Assembly (NCBI GenBank): GCA_964644025.1
Contig: CAZXVW010000159.1
Coordinates: 1-10,052, forward strand
DNA from: CAZXVW01 sp964644025
GTDB taxonomy: Bacteria > Acidobacteriota > Terriglobia > Bryobacterales > Bryobacteraceae
Direction of reading: 5' to 3'
Length of the DNA: 10,052 nt
Part shown: positions 1 through 5,229 of the stretch, one piece after another
Position numbering within the stretch: position 1 is the stretch's first letter
Layout of the letters: each line of letters begins with the position of its first letter
Translations under genes and position numbers: made by a program
Notes under the pieces: model-generated
What the model was told of the DNA's origin: nothing
Database searches by the model: none
What the model saw: the letters and a program-made list of their open reading frames with translations, nothing else

Positions 1-435
1 TTCGGCAAGGGGCGGAGCATTTACCTCAGCGGCGAGGAGCTCGGCTTCGGCGGCGCGCCCAACGTGCTGGGCGAGCTGGCCCGGCGGCTGATTGGCCCCC
101 CGGCGGTGAAGGTAACCGGCCGCCGCGACTACTCCTGTGTGCTGAACCGTAAGGGAAACGACCTGCTGCTGTACGTGTTCAATAACAGCACCGGTTCCCG
201 CACCAATCTGGGCGGGGAGACGGCCCCGGCGCCCCGTCCCACCGCACTGGCGACCTATCCGGAAGAAGCGTGGCTCACCATCGATACCAGCGTGCTGAAG
301 GGAATCACCGGCGCTGAAGAGATACCTTCCGGGCAGCCCCTGAAGCTCAGCCGGAGCCCCGGTTCGGTTTCGGTGCACTTCTGGGCATCCCCGTCGGTCA
401 CCACCATCCGGTTAGTCAGCAGCGGGCGCCGCTGA
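1..435 (+). CDS. C-terminal part of a putative glycoside-hydrolase-like protein (5' truncated by window)
   Basis: The frame is open from the first base to a TGA at 433-435, giving 144 residues with no start needed inside the window. It opens with a GKGRSIYLSGEELGFG segment, followed by GELARRLIGPP and a strand-rich stretch ending SVHFWASPSVTTIRLV. The order 'GKGR + hydrophobic strand, short helix with ARRLIG, then LLLYVFNNS' resembles the end of a beta-galactosidase-trimerisation (glutamine-amidotransferase-like) domain followed by a C-terminal beta-sandwich in putative bacterial glycosidases. That assignment is from remembered pattern only, and no catalytic residues lie in this fragment. A GTG at 64 could be a start, but the coding pattern clearly extends upstream of it. 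An intrinsic terminator follows about 70 bp after the stop, so this is probably the last gene of its transcript. The CDS is reliable; the product is uncertain. Confidence 0.6.
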   Translation, partial: FGKGRSIYLSGEELGFGGAPNVLGELARRLIGPPAVKVTGRRDYSCVLNRKGNDLLLYVFNNSTGSRTNLGGETAPAPRPTALATYPEEAWLTIDTSVLKGITGAEEIPSGQPLKLSRSPGSVSVHFWASPSVTTIRLVSSGRR

Positions 436-503
436 GCTGATCTGGAACAGTTGCAGCCGGGGCAGCCCGTCATTCCCATACAGCTCTGAATGGATTCGGG
501 GCG

Positions 504-534
504 GTCACGCCGTCAGGCGCCCGCGTGACTTTTT
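504..534 (+). terminator. Intrinsic terminator after the first gene
   Basis: GTCACGC at 504-510 is the exact reverse complement of GCGTGAC at 523-529. The result is a 7-bp GC-rich stem with a 12-nt loop, followed at once by five T residues (530-534). It sits 68 bp after the stop of the first gene and ahead of the promoter of the MerR-like gene, so it separates the two transcription units. It is the clearest rho-independent terminator in the window. Confidence 0.75.
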
Positions 535-576
535 ATATTGACAGTACTTGACACTGTCGAGATTGTGAGCTATCCT
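534..576 (+). promoter_or_regulatory. Promoter and dyad operator candidate of the MerR-VIT/VWA operon
   Basis: TTGACA at 548-553 and TATCCT at 571-576 are 17 bp apart, a good sigma-70 arrangement that would start transcription near 583, only about 12 nt before the chosen GTG. A second TTGACA lies at 538-543, and a TATATT at 534-539 could be an alternative -10 with a start point near 546. GACAGT (540-545) and ACTGTC (553-558) form an exact inverted repeat with a 7-bp spacer that covers the -35 box. A third GACAGT copy occurs at 591-596. A dyad covering the core promoter is where an autoregulating MerR-like protein could bind. The promoter is seen as a sequence match; the operator role is inferred. 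Confidence 0.5.
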
Positions 577-594
577 TTTTGGTGAGGAGTGACA

Positions 595-1011
595 GTGAAA
601 GCTTCACCGAAGAATTTGTTGACGCTGGCTGAATTGTCCCAAGAGAGCGGAATTCCGCGCCGCACGATTCGGTTTTACATCTCCCGCGGCTTGATCGAGG
701 GGCCGGTGAAGGCTGGAAAGCACTCGGCGTATGATTGGACCCACCTTAAGCGATTGAGGCGGATTCAGCAGTTGCAGGCCAAGGGAATGACGCTGGCCGA
801 AATCGGCCGGGAACTTGTGAAGGGGAATGTCAGGGTGCGACTGGCGCGGCCGGTGACCTGGCAGAGTTACACGATCGCCGACGACGTCACCGTGAACGTG
901 CGGAGTGGAGTCAGCCCGTGGCGAATGAAGCAGATTCGCGAGTCCCTGGAGGAGCTGGCATCCCGGCTTGCCGGAACAGGAGGAAGCAAGAGGAATGATG
1001 ATAATGCATAA
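595..1011 (+). CDS. MerR-family-like transcriptional regulator, small form
   Basis: Likely DNA-binding regulator of 138 residues. Residues about 7-75 form a MerR-type winged helix-turn-helix: LTLAELSQESGIPRRTIRFY is the recognition core, the wing follows around GLIEGP and GKHSAYDW, and LRRIQQLQAKGMTLAEIGREL is the following helix pair. After this there is no long dimerisation coiled coil and no cysteine metal site. Instead a domain of about 45 residues contains RPVTWQSYTIADDVTVNVRSG and then a helix SPWRMKQIRESLEELASRL, so a metal-sensing MerR role is unlikely. I chose GTG 595 because GAGGAG at 584-589 is then 5 nt upstream; a GTG at 589 would overlap that site. The 3' end overlaps the start of the VIT/VWA gene, so the two are very likely co-transcribed and translationally coupled, with the regulator controlling its partner. 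The ligand is unknown. Confidence 0.88.
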   Translation: MKASPKNLLTLAELSQESGIPRRTIRFYISRGLIEGPVKAGKHSAYDWTHLKRLRRIQQLQAKGMTLAEIGRELVKGNVRVRLARPVTWQSYTIADDVTVNVRSGVSPWRMKQIRESLEELASRLAGTGGSKRNDDNA

Positions 1012-3421
1012 CGAAATCGACACACCAGGAATGGGATTCGTCCCGATGCGGGCGCACGGGGAGGAAACCGTACGTTTGTCCATGCAGCAACTCTATCTGA
1101 CCGGACAGGTGCTGCCGGCCGGGGCGCGTCTTCTGGTCCGGCACTCGTTTCGCTCCTCGGAGCCGGAGCCGGCCGAAGTGGTCTACTGTTTTGCTCTGCC
1201 ACGGGACGCTGCGTTGCGGCGGTTCCGGGTGGCTGGTGACGGGTTCTCCGTTCGTTCGGAGTTGAAGACAACCGCCCAGGCGGTGGAAAGCTACGAAGCA
1301 GCAATGGAAGCGAGGCATCTGGGGGTCCTCGCCCGGCAATACGAGGATGGTTTGATCAATCTTGCCGTGGGAAACCTGCGGCCCTCGGAGACGGTGACGG
1401 TGTGGCTGGAAATTCTGGCCGGCGTGGAGTTGCGCGATGATGGGTTGCGGTTCCGTTTCCCGTTCACTCTGGCGCCTTCCTATCACGCCAAGGCGCGCGT
1501 GGCCGTCATCGAAGAGGGTGTCGCCGAGGTAGAGTTGCCGGAAGAGGGATTCGGCGATCTGCTGCTGCCCCGTTTTCACGCCGATGCCCACGGGCTTCAC
1601 GAGATTGGTTTCGACTTGACGGTGAACGGCGGAGGGGGACCGGTGGAGATCGGTTCTCCCTCCCACACGATCAACATCCGGGAAGCGGCTGACGGTTCGC
1701 GGCGGGTTCGTCTGGCCGCGGCTTCCGACGTGCCGGACCGCGACCTGGTTCTCGATGTGCGCACTCCGGATGAGCAGGAAAAGGTGATCGGCGGCGCCAC
1801 CTCGGACGGGCGGCGGCATTTTGCCGTCCTCGTACCATCCGGGCGGTTCGGGGAGGCTGTTCAAACGCCGCGCTCGGTTGTATTTCTGCTGGACCGCTCG
1901 GGTTCGATGTCGGGGAAACCGATTCAGCAGGCACGCAAAGCCCTGGCCGCCTGTCTGTCCGCATTGAACGCGGAGGACCGGTTCGGCCTGGTGGCGTTCG
2001 ACAGTGTGATTGAGACCTTCGCTCCGGCGCTGATGCCGGCAACGCTGGAACATCGTGAGCAGGCGGGTGAATTCCTGGCAGGGATCGACGCGCGGGGTGG
2101 AACCGAACTTGCCGCCGGGGTGGAAGCCGCGGTGGAACTGCTCAAGGGTGGGGAAGGCGAGCTTTTCGTCCTGACCGACGGTCAAGTGTACGGCGCCGGC
2201 CCAATCCTGGCCCGGGCAAAAGCGACGGGAATCCGTCTCCATTGTCTTGGGATCGGAAGCGCCAGCCAGGACCGTTTCCTCGGTCTGTTGGCCCGCGAAA
2301 CAGGTGGAATCAGCCGCTTTGTCACGCCGCGGGAACGAGTGGACGCCGCCGCACTCGAGTTGTTCGCTTCGGCGAGCCGCCCGGTGGTGAACCATCTCAA
2401 GGTCATCCCGGAAGAATCCGCGGACATCCGCATCGAGCCCAATCCCCCGAAGATGGTTTTCTCCGGGACCCCCTTGGTCCTTTGGGGCGAATGCGGATCG
2501 CCGGCCGGCGGGGCTATTGTGCTGCAGTGGGATTCCGGGAGCGGCACCAGGCGCTGGAGAATTTCCCTGGAAGCCGAGGACAACCAGTCGGCGGACACGG
2601 TGCGATTGCTCCGGGGCGCACGGCTGATCACCGACCTGGAAGCCCGTTTCGAGGGGGAGACAGAAACAGGCAAGCTCGCAAAACGCCATCGGGACCGGAT
2701 TACCAAGAAGCTTGAAGCTCTCAGCACACGCTATGGCCTTGCCAGCCGGGCGATGTCTTTGGTGGCTGTGGTGGAGCGGGCGGGGGATCATCCCGGCGAA
2801 CCGCCAAAGACGGTGGTGGTTCCGGTGGGACTCCCGCAGGATGAGGAGTTCGAAGGGGTTTTCGGCCCCCCGCCACCGATGGCTGCTGTTACACCCCGGT
2901 ACTCCGTCGACTTCTCCGCCGACCGGACGATGGAGGTCTCTGCCCTTGCAACTCCGGCTCCGCTTTCTCGCCCCGCGAGAAGATCGAGATTGCTAAAATC
3001 GGCGCCACCGGTCTCCGAACCGGAAGACGAGACTTTCAAAACCCTTCTGGATCTGGTAGCCCGGCTGGAAGCCGACGGCGGAATGCCTGGAGACACCGAA
3101 GCGGAACGGATTCTGGCCACCGTTCATGTGCTGCTGGCTCTTGCCACCGGCGGTGGAGGGAACCGCGACCGTCTGTTTCGCTTGCACATTCGCAAGATGG
3201 AGGACTTCCTCAGGCGGACGTTGCCAGACTCGCTTACCCGTGAGCAAGAAGGTGCGGTTCGCGCGGCAATGACGGCGGTCCATTCCGGCGGCTTCCTGAA
3301 AGCCGGCCCGCAGCAGTGGCTGGAATGGGCGGCAAATGTGGTTGAGGGCCGCGACACGGATCCCGCCCGCGGCTGGACGAGGCTCGTCGCGGCGTTCGGC
3401 GGCGGAGCCCCACGAGTGTGA
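995..3421 (+). CDS. VIT domain and von Willebrand factor A (VWA) domain protein
   Basis: Protein of 808 residues. Residues about 18-165 match a VIT (vault / inter-alpha-trypsin inhibitor) domain, including the typical ARQYEDGLINLAVGNLRP segment. Residues about 294-465 are a VWA domain with a complete MIDAS: DRSGS at 300-304, T370 in GGTELA and D395 in LTDGQ, so it should bind a divalent metal and a protein partner. A beta-rich segment follows, ending near 592 with RYGLASRAMSLVAV, usual in this family. Then come a proline-rich linker (GPPPPM near 625) and a helical C-terminal region (about 680-800). I see no signal peptide, transmembrane segment or sortase signal, so it is probably cytosolic, unlike many VIT/VWA proteins. 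ATG 995 has AGGAGG 11 nt upstream; ATG 1004 with AAGAGGA 9 nt upstream is also possible, and a TTG at 968 is less likely. The start overlaps the regulator by 8-17 bp. The biological role of this family in bacteria is not established. Confidence 0.92.
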   Translation: MMIMHNEIDTPGMGFVPMRAHGEETVRLSMQQLYLTGQVLPAGARLLVRHSFRSSEPEPAEVVYCFALPRDAALRRFRVAGDGFSVRSELKTTAQAVESYEAAMEARHLGVLARQYEDGLINLAVGNLRPSETVTVWLEILAGVELRDDGLRFRFPFTLAPSYHAKARVAVIEEGVAEVELPEEGFGDLLLPRFHADAHGLHEIGFDLTVNGGGGPVEIGSPSHTINIREAADGSRRVRLAAASDVPDRDLVLDVRTPDEQEKVIGGATSDGRRHFAVLVPSGRFGEAVQTPRSVVFLLDRSGSMSGKPIQQARKALAACLSALNAEDRFGLVAFDSVIETFAPALMPATLEHREQAGEFLAGIDARGGTELAAGVEAAVELLKGGEGELFVLTDGQVYGAGPILARAKATGIRLHCLGIGSASQDRFLGLLARETGGISRFVTPRERVDAAALELFASASRPVVNHLKVIPEESADIRIEPNPPKMVFSGTPLVLWGECGSPAGGAIVLQWDSGSGTRRWRISLEAEDNQSADTVRLLRGARLITDLEARFEGETETGKLAKRHRDRITKKLEALSTRYGLASRAMSLVAVVERAGDHPGEPPKTVVVPVGLPQDEEFEGVFGPPPPMAAVTPRYSVDFSADRTMEVSALATPAPLSRPARRSRLLKSAPPVSEPEDETFKTLLDLVARLEADGGMPGDTEAERILATVHVLLALATGGGGNRDRLFRLHIRKMEDFLRRTLPDSLTREQEGAVRAAMTAVHSGGFLKAGPQQWLEWAANVVEGRDTDPARGWTRLVAAFGGGAPRV

Positions 3422-3506
3422 GAAACAATCCACCCAACAGAAACACGGATGTGGCGCCCGGTTCCGGGTTGGAGACCGTGGGGATGGGATCCCGGCGAAA
3501 GGCCAT
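3396..3506 (-). pseudogene. PEP-CTERM-like sorting-signal fragment, probably a gene remnant
   Basis: On the minus strand one frame reads TVSNPEPG, then a hydrophobic segment of about 17 residues (ATSVFLLGG...LTLVGL), then RRR. This is the three-part layout of a PEP-CTERM signal, which targets exported proteins to exosortase. An ATG at 3504-3506 is just upstream, and the frame is open back to a TGA at 3654-3656, but the upstream translation (SGSRWFPAPRAGLYAGRR...) does not look like a normal exported protein. There is no stop after RRR, and the frame runs on antisense through the end of the VIT/VWA gene. A functional PEP-CTERM protein normally ends within a few residues of the arginines. I read it as the leftover 3' end of a lost or frameshifted gene. 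Chance resemblance is possible. Confidence 0.4.
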
Positions 3507-3956
3507 CCGGCGGCCAGCGTAGAGGCCGGCGCGGGGCGCTGGAAACCATCTTGAACCTGAGCGTCGCAGAAGTGGCTGGACCGAAGGCCCCCGGCAAGGC
3601 CAGCGGTGAGATTCGCTGACACGGCTCGCAACCGGGCCAGGCTCGCCTGGAGATCACGAGGGGCTGAGAAAACAGGCAATCATCACGCCCAGCGCTCGAT
3701 GGCCGCCCGCTCATAGCGCAGCAGACCGTCCGCAGCCGGTTGCCCCCGCCGGGAGAACGGTTCTCCCCCTCTGTGCCAACATGAGTGAGACACCTTCCCC
3801 AGCCTAAATTACTGTCGAGAGCGGAGAAGGAATGAAGGTGAATGAACACGCTGAACTCGACAAGCGTGGAACCGAGGCCTGCGGAGCTCGCCGCCCCGGC
3901 GCGCCCGTTGCGGCAGCCTTGCCCGCGGCCTCCGGTGGTTGTCCTGCCGGGGGCTG
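3422..3956. other. Gene-poor region between convergent VIT/VWA and mntP genes
   Basis: This stretch of 535 bp holds most of the PEP-CTERM-like remnant and a perfect hairpin at 3751-3767. It also has a 6-bp inverted repeat, CCAGCG 3514-3519 with CGCTGG 3537-3542. Neither hairpin is followed by a T-run on either strand, so no standard terminator is seen for the two genes that converge here. All six frames give either short or low-complexity, arginine/proline-rich translations typical of non-coding GC-rich DNA. Confidence 0.6.
3751..3767. repeat. Perfect 7-bp hairpin between convergent genes
   Basis: GGGAGAA at 3751-3757 and TTCTCCC at 3761-3767 are exact reverse complements around a CGG loop. 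It lies between the stop of the VIT/VWA gene and the stop of mntP, so it could help end transcription from either side. It lacks a T-run on both strands, so this role is only a guess. Confidence 0.5.
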
Positions 3957-4526
3957 TCAGAACACGCCGTGCGCGCCGAGAATCCTGATGCCGATTACCA
4001 GCAAAACAACACCGCCGGTCAAAGCCGCATAGCGGGCAACGGGCAAGCGGCGTCCGACATATCCGCCCAGATGCAACCCGCCAGCCGTGAACACACCGGC
4101 CACGAGGCCGATCACTAGAGCCGGAACCCAGACGGAGACCCGCAGCATGGCTAGCGTCAGCCCCACCGCCAGCGCGTCGATGCTCGTCGCCACCGAGAGC
4201 ATCACCAGAGGCCACCCTCTGGTCGGCTCAACGCCTTGCATCTGCTGTTCCCCATCACGAATCGCCCCAATCACCATTCGTCCGCCAATGAGCGCGAGCA
4301 GGCCGAATGCGAGCCAATGGTCGATCGAGGAAATCAGCTTCTGAACCGTCAGCCCGGCCCCCCAGCCGATGACCGGCATCATCGCCTGAAACAGTCCGAA
4401 GTGCCACGACAGCCGGAAAGTCTGCCGGCCGGATATCCGCCGCAGCGTCACCCCCGCCGCAATGGAAACCGCGAAAGCGTCCATGGCAAGCGCAACCGCG
4501 ACAGCGATGATTTCGATCGAGGACAC
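3957..4526 (-). CDS. mntP: Manganese efflux pump of the MntP family
   Basis: Inner-membrane protein of 189 residues that should export Mn(II), as known for E. coli MntP (188 residues). Six hydrophobic segments are visible at about 2-24, 38-60, 69-90, 105-128, 132-155 and 166-185. The two repeat signatures are present: MDAFAVSIAAG with D16, and SIDALAVGLTLAM with D117. These match the aspartates near 16 and 118 that matter in the E. coli protein. FGLFQAMMPVIGWG is the expected second-helix motif. I chose the GTG at 4524-4526 because it places the first aspartate at position 16, as in the family. GGGAG lies 12 nt upstream, which is somewhat far. An ATG at 4593-4595 would add 23 polar residues with no match to the family. 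The gene stands alone and converges on the VIT/VWA gene. Two palindromes lie upstream, but I see no manganese riboswitch. Confidence 0.92.
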   Translation of the reverse strand: MSSIEIIAVAVALAMDAFAVSIAAGVTLRRISGRQTFRLSWHFGLFQAMMPVIGWGAGLTVQKLISSIDHWLAFGLLALIGGRMVIGAIRDGEQQMQGVEPTRGWPLVMLSVATSIDALAVGLTLAMLRVSVWVPALVIGLVAGVFTAGGLHLGGYVGRRLPVARYAALTGGVVLLVIGIRILGAHGVF

Positions 4527-4566
4527 TTTACAGCGCTGCTCCCTTTGCCATTGAGCTTCTGGCCTG

Positions 4567-4601
4567 GCTGCGGCGCAGCATGATTTCATTTGCACTGCAA
4601 A
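4567..4601 (-). promoter_or_regulatory. Twin palindromes upstream of mntP, operator candidates
   Basis: TTTGCACTGCAAA at 4589-4601 is a perfect 13-bp palindrome centred on one base. GCTGCGGCGCAGC at 4567-4579 is a second perfect 13-bp palindrome nine bases away. They lie about 40-75 bp ahead of the mntP start, where an operator would be expected. The GC-rich one could instead form a hairpin in the transcript. I found no convincing -35/-10 pair around them and do not recognise either as a known MntR or Fur box. Confidence 0.35.
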
Positions 4602-5103
4602 CCAGGAAGAGCAAACCGTGAGTGTCGCACAAACCCGTCCGCGGGATCTTGGGAGGCTCCATGATCCTCCACTGCTGTCCGAATCAGCTTTCCTTCACCG
4701 GCCCCCGTTGCTACCGCTGTTAGGCCACGCGGCTGAGCCGGAGTGTCGGTCAGCCTGGCTCAGGTTCCAACAACGAGACGAAGACAACCCAATAAGATTC
4801 ACTCGCAGCCCGGAGCCGGGAGGCCGGTCATCAGAAGGCAACTCGTCTTGAACAGTTTTTCCACTCTGCGGCCCGAGCCGAGCCCACCACGGCTAAACCG
4901 GCAATGATACTCCTTCACCGCGGCTTTCTGCTCGCTTGAAGTGATTGGAGCGAATGGATCGCTGCGAACGGTTACCGGTTCTGCCGTCTCCCGGCGATCC
5001 CGGGAATCGTTCCGGCAAACTCGATCTTCACCGGATAGGCGAAACCATAAGACGGCCTGGCCGGCAAGCATGGCGGGCTTTGGCTACGGGCCTCCGCCCT
5101 CGG

Positions 5104-5119
5104 ACCGGCCGCGGCCGGT
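5104..5119. repeat. Perfect 16-bp GC-only-core palindrome
   Basis: ACCGGCCGCGGCCGGT reads the same on both strands. It is about 110 bp beyond the stop of the receptor gene and about 580 bp ahead of the mntP start. No T-run follows it. It might be a protein binding site or simply a product of high GC content. Confidence 0.5.
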
Positions 5120-5182
5120 AAGGCAGCCGTCGGCATTCCACCCTCCCTGCGGGAACCGCTGCCGTTTCTCGTCGCCCTGCTA

Positions 5183-5206
5183 CCGGCGCAAGTGACCCTA
5201 CGCCGG
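5183..5206 (-). terminator. Weak end hairpin candidate of the TonB-dependent receptor gene
   Basis: CCGGCG at 5183-5188 and CGCCGG at 5201-5206 are exact reverse complements with a 12-nt loop, starting 24 bp after the receptor stop codon in the minus direction. There is no T-run after it, so an intrinsic terminator is doubtful. It could protect the transcript 3' end or act with Rho. Confidence 0.25.
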
Positions 5207-5229
5207 GCTTTGACTCAGGTCGAATCCAA

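Larger units (their letters stand above)
4527..5229. other. Gene-poor region between mntP and the TonB-dependent receptor gene
   Basis: I see no gene I can support in these 703 bp. Short open frames occur, for example plus 4618-4851 and minus 4799-5071, but they have no recognisable domain, no good ribosome binding site, and arginine/serine/proline-rich translations. The stretch holds the upstream region of mntP, an inverted repeat CTGAGCC 4733-4739 with GGCTCAG 4757-4763, a 16-bp palindrome at 5104-5119, and a possible end hairpin for the receptor gene at 5183-5206. It may be decayed coding sequence, but nothing identifies what it was. Confidence 0.55.

Noticed and set aside
911..2791. Long minus-strand open frame of 626 codons under the MerR and VIT/VWA genes.
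   Set aside because: It is antisense to a gene with clear VIT and VWA motifs; its translation has no recognisable domain and is rich in arginine, glutamine, histidine and proline, as expected for the opposite strand of GC-rich coding DNA.
3124..4215. Minus-strand open frame of 363 codons spanning the gap between the VIT/VWA gene and mntP.
   Set aside because: It overlaps both real genes in other frames, has no domain or ribosome binding site, and is not the frame that carries the PEP-CTERM-like signal.
4527..4550. AAAGGGAGCAGC upstream of mntP resembles the 5' box of the yybP-ykoY manganese riboswitch.
   Set aside because: It sits about 12 nt before the start codon, so there is no room for the rest of the aptamer; it more simply serves as the ribosome binding region.
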